Assembly: GCA_027084145.1 (NCBI GenBank)
Contig: JALWLM010000163.1
Span: 532-6,111, forward strand
DNA from: Crocinitomicaceae bacterium
Lineage (GTDB): Bacteria; Bacteroidota; Bacteroidia; Flavobacteriales_D; Crocinitomicaceae
DNA: 5,580 nucleotides
Direction of reading: 5' to 3'
A program made the position numbers and the translations under genes. How positions within the stretch are numbered: the stretch's first letter is position 1; each line of letters starts with the position of its first letter. The notes beneath the pieces are model-generated. The model was not told where the DNA came from. It saw only the letters and a list, made by a program, of their open reading frames with translations, and made no database searches. Positions 1 through 5,580 of the stretch are shown here, piece after piece.

Positions 1-453
1 TGTTACTATTACTATTTTTTCTGCGCTTTCCGGCAATAAATCCGACACATTAAAAATTAATTTAGCATTTAACTTTTTTGATAATCGTATCGCTGAATAA
101 CCTAAAAAAAGAGGTGGTGACTCAACCATTAAAAAATCATATTCCCCTAACTTTCTTCCTTTAAAATAAGAAGAAAATACAAAACTGAAATAGTTCAATA
201 ATCGAGCAACAATATTTTTTGATTTTGACACATAAATTTTACTTCTAAATACTCTAATACCGTCTATTGTTTCTTCCTTAATCTTACCCTCTTTATAATC
301 TTTAAAGATTTCCATCCTAGGATAATTAGGCATCGCTGTTAAAACATCCACATCGATTCCTCTTTTTTTTAATCTAACCGCCAACTCGTGCAGTCGATTT
401 TGAGGAGCGCCTATTTCCGGCGGATAGTATTGCGTCAAAATCAATAATTTCAT
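1..453 (-). CDS. GT4 family glycosyltransferase, WbuB/WcaI-like, N-terminal part (runs off left edge)
   Basis: Reading the minus strand from the ATG at 453-451 gives 151 uninterrupted codons to the window edge, starting MKLLILTQYYPPEIGAPQNR. This is the N-terminal (acceptor-side) Rossmann domain of a GT-B fold enzyme. It carries the PPEIGAPQNR loop (residues 11-20), MPNYP (41-45), ESPPLF (111-116) and NVSDLLPESA (135-144), all of which I associate with the WbuB/WcaI group of GT4 enzymes that build O-antigen, capsule or colanic-acid-type glycans on the cytoplasmic membrane face. The C-terminal nucleotide-sugar-binding domain with its catalytic E-x7-E region lies outside the window, so donor and acceptor cannot be named; WbuB members are linked to N-acetylated hexosamines such as FucNAc. 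Residue 140 is Leu where relatives usually have Trp (DLWPES). The gene diverges from the legionaminate operon, so it has its own promoter, but is plausibly part of the same surface-glycan locus. Confidence 0.88.
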   Translation of the reverse strand, partial: MKLLILTQYYPPEIGAPQNRLHELAVRLKKRGIDVDVLTAMPNYPRMEIFKDYKEGKIKEETIDGIRVFRSKIYVSKSKNIVARLLNYFSFVFSSYFKGRKLGEYDFLMVESPPLFLGYSAIRLSKKLNAKLIFNVSDLLPESAEKIVIVT

Positions 454-517
454 TCTATCTTTTCTTTTTCAATAATAAAACAATGCCTTTAGAGCGTTGC
501 AATATATTTAAATCAAT

Positions 518-525
518 CAAAAGTA
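518..525 (-). promoter_or_regulatory. Candidate Bacteroidetes -7 box for the glycosyltransferase gene
   Basis: On the minus strand this reads TACTTTTG, a full match to TAnnTTTG, oriented toward the glycosyltransferase gene whose ATG begins at 453. It implies a leader of about 60 bases. No good TTG -33 element is present at normal spacing (about 543-551 on the plus strand), so the call rests on the -7 box and its position only. It lies one base from the opposing plus-strand box. Confidence 0.38.
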
Positions 526-526
526 T

Positions 527-534
527 TAAATTTG
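527..534 (+). promoter_or_regulatory. Candidate Bacteroidetes -7 box for the legB operon
   Basis: The octamer TAAATTTG fits the Bacteroidetes primary sigma factor -7 consensus TAnnTTTG at every fixed position. Transcription would start at about 540, leaving a leader of roughly 20 bases before the ATG at 560. The -33 element is not convincing: the nearest TTG (497-499) is 27 bases upstream, more than the usual spacing of about 17-23. Matches to this short AT-rich motif also occur by chance. Confidence 0.42.
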
Positions 535-559
535 GAGCAATTAATTTATTTATAATTGT

Positions 560-1549
560 ATGTCAAAAAAAATACTTGTCACAGGAGCTGATGGCTTTAT
601 AGGAAGCCATTTGGTAGAGGAGTTGTTAAACCAAGGATACAAAGTAAAAGCATTTTGCTATTACAATTCATTTAATTCTTGGGGCTGGTTAGACACTTTT
701 CCTAAAGAAAAATTAGAACAAATTGAAATTTTCATGGGGGATGTTAGAGACCCTAATGGTGTTAGAACAGCGATGAAAGGATGTGATATGGTTTTTCATT
801 TAGCCGCATTAATAGCCATTCCTTATTCTTACCATTCTCCTGATAGTTATATTGATACAAATGTAAAAGGTACGTTAAACATTGTGCAAGCAGCAAAAGA
901 CTTAGGGATTGAACGTGTTTTAGTCACTTCTACATCGGAAGTTTACGGTACGGCACAATACGTTCCCATTGATGAAAAACATCCAAAACAACCTCAATCT
1001 CCATATTCAGCATCTAAAATAGGAGCGGACTGTATTGCGGATTCATTTTTCCGCTCTTTTGATACTCCTGTCACAATTGTCAGACCTTTTAACACTTACG
1101 GTCCCCGGCAATCCGCAAGAGCAATTATCCCGACAATTATCACTCAATTACTCAATGGTTTTGAAGAAATAAAACTTGGAGACTTAACTCCGACAAGGGA
1201 TTTATTATTTGTAAAAGATACGGTCAAAGGATTTATTGAAATTGCTAAAAATGATTCCTTAATCGGGCATGAATGTAATATTGCAACCAATTCGGAAATA
1301 TCCATGCAAGAAATGGCCGACACATTAATTCGTTTGATCAATCCGAATGCCAAAATCATTCAAGATAAAGCCCGTCTAAGACCTGAAAAATCCGAAGTTT
1401 TCAGGCTATTCGGTGACAACACCAAAATCTTACAACACACGAACTGGAAGGTAGAACATACATTGGAAGAAGGGCTTCAAAAAACAATAGATTGGTTTTC
1501 CGATAAAGAAAATTTAAAACAATATAAAGCAGGAATTTATAATGTATAA
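560..1549 (+). CDS. legB: NAD-dependent sugar-nucleotide 4,6-dehydratase, LegB type
   Basis: This 329-residue extended short-chain dehydrogenase/reductase should convert GDP-GlcNAc (or UDP-GlcNAc) to the 4-keto-6-deoxy sugar, the first committed step to legionaminic acid, in the cytoplasm. Visible features are the Rossmann motif G9-x2-G12-x2-G15 for NAD, DVRD (61-64), HLAAL (80-84), the catalytic segment TSTSEVYG (123-130), Y149 and K153 of the YxxxK motif (YSASK), and the RPFNTYGPRQ motif (175-184) that shapes the sugar-nucleotide pocket. Length is normal for the family. The segment has Ser126-Glu127 where RmlB-type dehydratases have Asp-Glu; GDP-mannose dehydratase also has Ser-Glu, so dehydration is still expected. 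The legC-type aminotransferase directly follows, overlapping by 8 bases, which supports this role over a plain epimerase or a UDP-glucuronate decarboxylase. The start is the only ATG ahead of the Rossmann strand. The GDP preference is inferred from the ptmE-like gene downstream. Confidence 0.9.
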   Translation: MSKKILVTGADGFIGSHLVEELLNQGYKVKAFCYYNSFNSWGWLDTFPKEKLEQIEIFMGDVRDPNGVRTAMKGCDMVFHLAALIAIPYSYHSPDSYIDTNVKGTLNIVQAAKDLGIERVLVTSTSEVYGTAQYVPIDEKHPKQPQSPYSASKIGADCIADSFFRSFDTPVTIVRPFNTYGPRQSARAIIPTIITQLLNGFEEIKLGDLTPTRDLLFVKDTVKGFIEIAKNDSLIGHECNIATNSEISMQEMADTLIRLINPNAKIIQDKARLRPEKSEVFRLFGDNTKILQHTNWKVEHTLEEGLQKTIDWFSDKENLKQYKAGIYNV

Positions 1550-2687
1550 GCACCTCATTTCATTTATAAGAAAAACATTTAATGAGCCTGATGGTTTTAT
1601 ACCTCTACATGCACCGGTTTTTAATGGAAATGAGAAGAAATATGTGCTCGATACCATCGATTCTACTTTTGTTTCTTCTGTAGGAAAGTATGTCAACCGA
1701 TTTGAGCAAATGATGTGTTCGATTACGGGAGCAAAATATGCGGTTGCTACTGTGAATGGAACAAGCGCGTTGCACTTATCTCTCATTTTAAACAATGTAC
1801 AATCCGGAGATGAGGTATTGACGCAACCTTTAACTTTTATTGCAACTGCTAATGCGATTAAATATGTTAATGCTACACCTCATTTTATAGATGTAGATAC
1901 CGACACCTTGGGAATGTCCCCTGAAAAATTAGCGACTCATTTAGCCGAAATCGCAGAAGTCAAAAATGGAGTTTGTTACAATAGAAACACTGGGAATAAA
2001 ATAACAGCATGTATTCCCATGCATACTTTTGGATTACCTTTAAGAATAGACGAAATTGTCACTATCTGTGAAAAATATCATATTCCTGTCATTGAAGATG
2101 CTGCAGAGTCTTTAGGTAGCCATTACAAAGGAAAACATACAGGGACCTTTGGTATTTTAGGAACTTTTAGTTTCAATGGAAACAAAACGGTTACTGCAGG
2201 AGGCGGGGGTTGCATTGTTACCGATAATCAAGAAATTGCACATTTGGCTAAACACTTATCCACACAAGCAAAAATACCTCATACTTGGGAGTACAACCAT
2301 GATGCAGTAGGGTACAATTACAGAATGCCTAACATCAATGCGGCATTAGCTTGTGCTCAGTTGGAACAATTAGATAAATACATTGAAAATAAAAGAGAGT
2401 TATCTAATCTATACGCTGATTTTTTTAAAAATGATCATCATATCCGGTTTATTCAAGAAATTGAAGATGCAAAATCAAATTATTGGTTAAATACCATTTT
2501 ATTAGAAGACAGGACAAAAAGAGATGAGTTCTTGGAACAGACGAATTCCAATGGAATTATGACAAGACCTGTTTGGACATTAATGAATAAATTAGAAATG
2601 TTTCAAGACACTCCAAGATCAGATTTATCCAACGCCGAATGGTTGGAAGATAGAGTGGTAAACATCCCTAGTAGCGTAAGAATATGA
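1542..2687 (+). CDS. legC: PLP-dependent sugar 4-aminotransferase, LegC type (DegT/DnrJ/EryC1 family)
   Basis: This 381-residue protein belongs to the DegT/DnrJ/EryC1 (sugar aminotransferase, fold type I) family. It should move an amino group, usually from glutamate, to C4 of the 4-keto-6-deoxy sugar made by LegB. Visible features are PLHAPVFNGNEKKYV near the N-terminus (21-35), the phosphate-binding NGTSALHLS loop (72-80), EDAAES (185-190) with D186 expected to contact the PLP ring nitrogen, and the SFNGNK segment with K215 as the predicted PLP Schiff-base lysine, followed by a glycine-rich turn (TVTAGGGG). The chain ends shortly after VNIPSS. The start lies inside the last codons of legB (8-base overlap), with AGGA seven bases before the ATG; those bases also encode the legB C-terminus. 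The stop overlaps the next start as ATGA. PseC-type enzymes for pseudaminic acid are the main alternative, but the surrounding gene set fits legionaminate. Confidence 0.9.
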   Translation: MYKHLISFIRKTFNEPDGFIPLHAPVFNGNEKKYVLDTIDSTFVSSVGKYVNRFEQMMCSITGAKYAVATVNGTSALHLSLILNNVQSGDEVLTQPLTFIATANAIKYVNATPHFIDVDTDTLGMSPEKLATHLAEIAEVKNGVCYNRNTGNKITACIPMHTFGLPLRIDEIVTICEKYHIPVIEDAAESLGSHYKGKHTGTFGILGTFSFNGNKTVTAGGGGCIVTDNQEIAHLAKHLSTQAKIPHTWEYNHDAVGYNYRMPNINAALACAQLEQLDKYIENKRELSNLYADFFKNDHHIRFIQEIEDAKSNYWLNTILLEDRTKRDEFLEQTNSNGIMTRPVWTLMNKLEMFQDTPRSDLSNAEWLEDRVVNIPSSVRI

Positions 2688-3328
2688 AAATAAAAGAAAT
2701 TATATTAATCGGTGGTGGCGGGCATTGTAAGTCTTGTATTGAAGTCATTGAATCTACAGGAGAATATAAAATTGCAGGAATTATAGATAACCATAAAAAA
2801 AACGGGGAAACTTTACTCGGATATCCCATTATCGGGAATGATAATGATTTGGAACAACTAAGTAAAAAATACCGTTATGCTTTAATTACTGTAGGACAAA
2901 TCCAATCCCCCCATATCCGTATTAATATTTACCATCGACTCAAACAATTAGGTTTTGAATTACCTGTTATTGTTGCTTCTTCAGCCATTGTTTCAAAACG
3001 TTCGATTATCGAAGAAGGAACAATTGTAATGCAACAATGCTTGGTCAACGCCAATGTTAAGATAGGTAAAAATAATATTATTAATACAGGTGCAATTATT
3101 GAACACGATGCAAACATTGGAGACCATTGCCACATTTCAACGAATGCAGTCATCAACGGAATGGTAACAATTGGTAATCATAATTTTATTGGTTCAAATA
3201 GCACATTCGCACAAAACATAAAAACAGTAAATGATGTTTTAATTGGCATGGGAAGCGTTGTAACAAAAGATATTGATGTTCCTGGAATTTATTTCGGCAC
3301 CCCTTTAAAAAAACAGTCAAATGAATAA
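2684..3328 (+). CDS. NeuD/PglD-family sugar acetyltransferase (left-handed beta-helix)
   Basis: This 214-residue protein has the two-part build of the NeuD/PglD family. The N-terminal Rossmann-like domain has the glycine loop IGGGGHCKS (9-17) and D35-N36, which bind the sugar nucleotide in PglD. From about residue 100, isoleucine-paced hexapeptide repeats form a left-handed beta-helix that binds acetyl-CoA. H131 in the IEHD segment matches the catalytic base of PglD (His125), D132 sits where PglD has Glu126, and H140 aligns with PglD His134. The C-terminal GIYFGTPLKK resembles the family's closing G-x-P segment. Many relatives are annotated as sialic acid O-acetyltransferases. Here, between an aminotransferase and a synthase, the likelier job is N-acetylation of the new C4 amine (the LegH step), because no other acetyltransferase is visible. 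It overlaps legC by 4 bases and the synthase gene by 8. Confidence 0.86.
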   Translation: MKIKEIILIGGGGHCKSCIEVIESTGEYKIAGIIDNHKKNGETLLGYPIIGNDNDLEQLSKKYRYALITVGQIQSPHIRINIYHRLKQLGFELPVIVASSAIVSKRSIIEEGTIVMQQCLVNANVKIGKNNIINTGAIIEHDANIGDHCHISTNAVINGMVTIGNHNFIGSNSTFAQNIKTVNDVLIGMGSVVTKDIDVPGIYFGTPLKKQSNE

Positions 3329-4325
3329 AGTTTGTATCATAGCTGAAGCAGGAGTAAATCATAACGGTGATATTGATTTAGCCAAAAAGCTAATTGATGT
3401 TGCAGCAAATGCAGGGGCTGATTATGTCAAATTTCAAACTTTCAAGGCAGATAAATTAGTTAATCAATCGGCAAAAAAAGCAGATTATCAAAAAAGAAAT
3501 CTTCCAAATGAAGAAGAAACGCAATATCAAATGCTCAAAAAATTAGAGTTAAGTGAAAATGATCATCATACTTTAATAGAATATTGTGAAAAAAAAGAAA
3601 TTCATTTCTTATCTACAGCTTTTGATTTGGAAAGCATTAATTTTCTGAAAGATAAAATTGATTTTTATAAAATCCCCTCGGGGGAAATTACGAACCTGCC
3701 CTACCTTGAAAAGGTCGCTCAATTAGGAATGGATGTGGTAATGAGTACCGGTATGGCAAACATGCAAGAGGTTAAAGACGCTTTCAATGTACTTCTCAAA
3801 TACGGAATGTCTAAAGAACAAATTACAATCTTGCATTGTAATACGGAATACCCTACTCCAATGGAAGATGTCAACTTAAAGGCAATGACGACAATACAAA
3901 AAGAGCTTGATGTTAAAGTCGGATATTCTGATCATACTTTAGGAATTGAAATTCCGATTGCCGCTGTTGGAATGGGAGCCGTTGTAATCGAAAAGCATTT
4001 CACACTGGACAGAAACATGATAGGACCTGACCATGCTGCCTCTTTAGAGCCTGAAGAATTATCTATGATGGTCAGAAGTATTAGAAATATTGAAAAAGCA
4101 CTAGGAGATGGAACCAAAAAACCATCAAAAAGTGAACAAAAGAATATTTCAATTGCTCGAAAAAGCATTGTTGCTCAAAAAGAAATACAACCGGGAGAAA
4201 TATTCTCTGAAGACAATTTAACAATCAAACGACCGGGAAACGGTATTTCTCCAATGAGATGGTACGAAGTCTTAGGACAAAGATCAAAACGCCATTTTAA
4301 CGTGGGAGAATTAATAGAATTATGA
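3321..4325 (+). CDS. legI: N,N'-diacetyllegionaminate synthase (NeuB family)
   Basis: This 334-residue cytoplasmic enzyme condenses phosphoenolpyruvate with 2,4-diacetamido-2,4,6-trideoxymannose to form N,N'-diacetyllegionaminic acid. The N-terminal TIM barrel (about 1-265) shows IAEAGVNHNGD (7-17), KFQTF (37-41), LSTAFD (97-102), KIPSGEITN (117-125), STGM (142-145) and HCNTEYPTP (172-180). H205 (in SDHT) and H226 (in EKHF) are spaced 21 apart, as are the two metal-binding histidines of Neisseria NeuB (215 and 236). The C-terminal SAF/antifreeze-like domain (about 280-334) carries R304 in KRPGNG; the same offset of 10 maps it to Neisseria Arg314, which reaches into the neighbouring subunit's active site. 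Length is typical. It could in principle be a sialic acid (ManNAc) or pseudaminate synthase, since family motifs alone do not separate these; legB and legC in the same operon favour legionaminate. It starts within the 3' end of the acetyltransferase gene and ends in an ATGA overlap with the next. Confidence 0.91.
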   Translation: MNKVCIIAEAGVNHNGDIDLAKKLIDVAANAGADYVKFQTFKADKLVNQSAKKADYQKRNLPNEEETQYQMLKKLELSENDHHTLIEYCEKKEIHFLSTAFDLESINFLKDKIDFYKIPSGEITNLPYLEKVAQLGMDVVMSTGMANMQEVKDAFNVLLKYGMSKEQITILHCNTEYPTPMEDVNLKAMTTIQKELDVKVGYSDHTLGIEIPIAAVGMGAVVIEKHFTLDRNMIGPDHAASLEPEELSMMVRSIRNIEKALGDGTKKPSKSEQKNISIARKSIVAQKEIQPGEIFSEDNLTIKRPGNGISPMRWYEVLGQRSKRHFNVGELIEL

Positions 4326-5425
4326 TGAGAATAGGTGTTTTAACAAGTTCGAGAGCTGATTTTGGGATTTATCTCCCACTTCTAAAAAAAATGAAAGAGG
4401 ATCCTTTCTTTGATCTTGAAATTATTGCATTTGGCACACATACATCAGAGCAACATGGGGCGACCGTTTCAGAAATAAAATCTTATTCATTCGATAAAAT
4501 ACATCAATTACAAACCGTTCCTCAATCAGACACCCCTAAAGATATTACAAAATCAATGGGAAAAACCTTTCGGCTATTTGCTGATTTTTGGAGCAACAAT
4601 CAATACGACGTTGTATTTGCATTAGGTGACCGTTATGAAATGTTTTCCGCAGTAGCTGCAGGGAGTTTATTTAATATTCAATTTGCACATATTCATGCGG
4701 GTGAAACAACACTTGGAGCCGTCGATAATGCCTATCGTCATTCTATTTCTTTATTCTCAAAATATCTATTTGTTTCTACGGAAGCATATCTGAAAAGAGC
4801 TAAAAACATTGTTGAAGATGATGTCAATGTTTATAATGTCGGAGCATTAAGTATTGACAATTTAAAACATATTCAATTTTTATCCATCGAGGCATTTAAA
4901 GATAAATTTAAAATTGATTTGGGTAAGCCCACTATTCTTTCCACTTTTCATCCTGAAACCGTCTCTTTTGAAAAAAACAAGATCTATATCAAAGAATTGT
5001 TAGAGAGTTTTAAGGTATTAAAAGACAGATATCAAATCATTATTACACTTCCCAACACAGATACTATGGGACAAATGATTAGAGATGAAATCCGGAAATT
5101 CGGTAAAAAATATCCGAAGATTAAAATTGTAGAATCTTTTGGAATGTACGGATACTTATCTTGCATGAAACACTGTTCTTTCTTATTGGGAAATACATCC
5201 AGCGGTTTTGTTGAAGCGACCTACTTTCCTAAATATGTCATTAATTTAGGAGAACGCCAGAAAGGAAGAATTGAAACAGATAATATTTTGACTGTACCTG
5301 TAAAAAAAGAAAACATTTTGCACGCAGTAAAAAGCATCGAACAAGCAAAACCTTTAAAGAATTTAAACGTATATGGAGAAGGTAACACTTCAGAGAAAAT
5401 TATTACAATATTAAAATCACTATGA
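4322..5425 (+). CDS. legG: Hydrolysing sugar-nucleotide 2-epimerase, LegG/NeuC type
   Basis: This 367-residue GT-B fold protein is of the NeuC branch of the WecB/NeuC family. It should hydrolyse the nucleotide from the 2,4-diacetamido-2,4,6-trideoxyglucose donor while inverting C2, giving the manno sugar used by LegI. Visible motifs are SSRADFG (9-15), LGDRYE with D103 (101-106), HIHAGETTLGAVDNAYRH (123-140) with conserved E128 and D135, STFHPET with H210 (207-213), and the UDP/GDP-binding GNTSSGFVEA (290-299). Residue 136 is Asn where I expect an acidic residue in most NeuC relatives (GAxDE), a small departure of unknown effect. In a sialic acid locus this family would act on UDP-GlcNAc, but the dehydratase and aminotransferase genes point to the diamino sugar. 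Two ATGs in tandem (4322 and 4325) could start it; the first gives the 4-base ATGA overlap seen elsewhere in this operon and is preferred. It overlaps the next gene the same way. Confidence 0.89.
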   Translation: MMRIGVLTSSRADFGIYLPLLKKMKEDPFFDLEIIAFGTHTSEQHGATVSEIKSYSFDKIHQLQTVPQSDTPKDITKSMGKTFRLFADFWSNNQYDVVFALGDRYEMFSAVAAGSLFNIQFAHIHAGETTLGAVDNAYRHSISLFSKYLFVSTEAYLKRAKNIVEDDVNVYNVGALSIDNLKHIQFLSIEAFKDKFKIDLGKPTILSTFHPETVSFEKNKIYIKELLESFKVLKDRYQIIITLPNTDTMGQMIRDEIRKFGKKYPKIKIVESFGMYGYLSCMKHCSFLLGNTSSGFVEATYFPKYVINLGERQKGRIETDNILTVPVKKENILHAVKSIEQAKPLKNLNVYGEGNTSEKIITILKSL

Positions 5426-5580
5426 CAACATATTCATCTATTCTTATTCATCAAGACGCTCCATTAAACGAAGCTTTATTAAAATTAGATAAGAATCCTA
5501 AACAGCAAACGCTCATTGTTATTGATGATAATCAAAAAGTTGTAGGAACGATTACCGATGGAGATATACGAAGAGGTTTG
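5422..5580 (+). CDS. ptmE: CBS-domain protein, probable PtmE-type sugar-1-phosphate nucleotidyltransferase (N-terminal part, runs off right edge)
   Basis: An open frame of 53 codons starts at the ATG overlapping the legG stop (ATGA) and continues past the window. The peptide begins MTTYSSILIHQDAPLNEALL and ends in GTITDGDIRRGL (42-53), a classic CBS-domain strand and helix. In legionaminate loci a protein with an N-terminal CBS domain and a C-terminal nucleotidyltransferase domain is PtmE, which in Campylobacter makes GDP-glucosamine from glucosamine-1-phosphate and GTP. That family and the operon position are the basis for the name. The catalytic GxGxR-type nucleotidyltransferase motif should appear roughly 120 residues in and is not visible here, so another CBS protein, such as a KpsF-type sugar isomerase, cannot be ruled out; KpsF carries its SIS domain first, which argues against it. 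Confidence 0.72.
   Translation, partial: MTTYSSILIHQDAPLNEALLKLDKNPKQQTLIVIDDNQKVVGTITDGDIRRGL

Larger units (their letters stand above)
454..559. promoter_or_regulatory. Divergent intergenic promoter region
   Basis: This 106-base, very AT-rich gap is the only non-coding stretch in the window and separates the start codons of two genes reading away from each other, so it should hold promoters for both. No Shine-Dalgarno-like sequence sits at normal spacing before either ATG; the only GGAG (534-537) is 22 bases from the ATG at 560. Lack of such a site is common in Bacteroidota, where A-rich or unstructured leaders often serve. No operator-like inverted repeat, riboswitch or terminator hairpin stands out. 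Confidence 0.7.

Noticed and set aside
1144..1359. Minus-strand open frame of 71 codons.
   Set aside because: Lies wholly within legB in antisense, with a non-descript sequence and no motif; a shadow of the real gene.
1514..1795. Minus-strand open frame of 93 codons across the legB/legC junction.
   Set aside because: Antisense to two well-supported genes, without recognisable domain or promoter.
560..2687. Reading the first two genes as PseB and PseC of pseudaminic acid synthesis.
   Set aside because: Pseudaminate loci use a PseG nucleotidase and a PseH acetyltransferase; here a NeuC-type hydrolysing 2-epimerase follows, which is specific to the legionaminate/sialate logic.
2929..3156. Minus-strand open frame of 75 codons with hydrophobic stretches.
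   Set aside because: Antisense of the isoleucine/valine-rich beta-helix repeats of the acetyltransferase, which explains the hydrophobicity.
3673..3685. GC-rich perfect inverted repeat (TCCCC, 3-base loop, GGGGA) in an AT-rich region, resembling a terminator or binding site.
   Set aside because: It lies inside the synthase gene and encodes the conserved KIPSGEI active-site segment; there is no following T-run and the stem is only five pairs.
3932..4168. Minus-strand open frame of 78 codons with hydrophobic, membrane-like stretches.
   Set aside because: Antisense to the conserved metal-binding part of the synthase; no independent support.
560..4325. Reading the cluster as a Neu5Ac (neuBCD) sialic acid locus.
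   Set aside because: Neu5Ac synthesis needs no 4,6-dehydratase or aminotransferase; their tight coupling to the synthase and epimerase points to a 5,7-diamino nonulosonic acid.

Overview
The window holds most of one biosynthetic operon for a nine-carbon acidic sugar of the sialic acid family, best read as legionaminic acid (a 5,7-diamino-3,5,7,9-tetradeoxy-nonulosonic acid), plus the 5' end of a divergently transcribed glycosyltransferase gene. The DNA is AT-rich. Most starts lack a convincing Shine-Dalgarno sequence, and two octamers in the only intergenic gap fit the Bacteroidetes -7 box TAnnTTTG. Together these suggest a member of the Bacteroidota, probably Flavobacteriia. That is an inference; no ribosomal or other marker gene is present.

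Layout: 1-453 (minus strand) encodes the N-terminal 151 residues of a GT4 family (WbuB/WcaI-like) glycosyltransferase running off the left edge. The gap 454-559 is the divergent promoter region. From 560 to the right edge six genes run on the plus strand with no gaps, each overlapping the next by 4 or 8 bases: a legB-type sugar-nucleotide 4,6-dehydratase, a legC-type PLP aminotransferase, a NeuD/PglD-type acetyltransferase, a legI/neuB-type synthase, a legG/neuC-type hydrolysing 2-epimerase, and the first 53 codons of a protein starting with a CBS domain, probably a ptmE-type sugar-1-phosphate guanylyltransferase.

How the genes work together (known pathway, assigned here by family): the CBS-nucleotidyltransferase would make the GDP-activated glucosamine, which is then N-acetylated. 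LegB makes the 4-keto-6-deoxy sugar, LegC transfers an amino group to C4, the NeuD-like protein acetylates that amine, LegG removes the nucleotide while inverting C2 to release 2,4-diacetamido-2,4,6-trideoxymannose, and LegI condenses this with phosphoenolpyruvate to give N,N'-diacetyllegionaminic acid. The CMP-transferase (legF/neuA) is not in the window and would be expected just downstream. The product probably decorates a surface polysaccharide or glycoprotein, in line with the adjacent glycosyltransferase.

I found no RNA genes, mobile elements, CRISPR arrays or clear terminators. The system belongs to a known class. The points worth checking are the nucleotide used (GDP or UDP), the true role of the NeuD-like enzyme, the back-to-back promoter boxes, and a Trp-to-Leu change in the glycosyltransferase.
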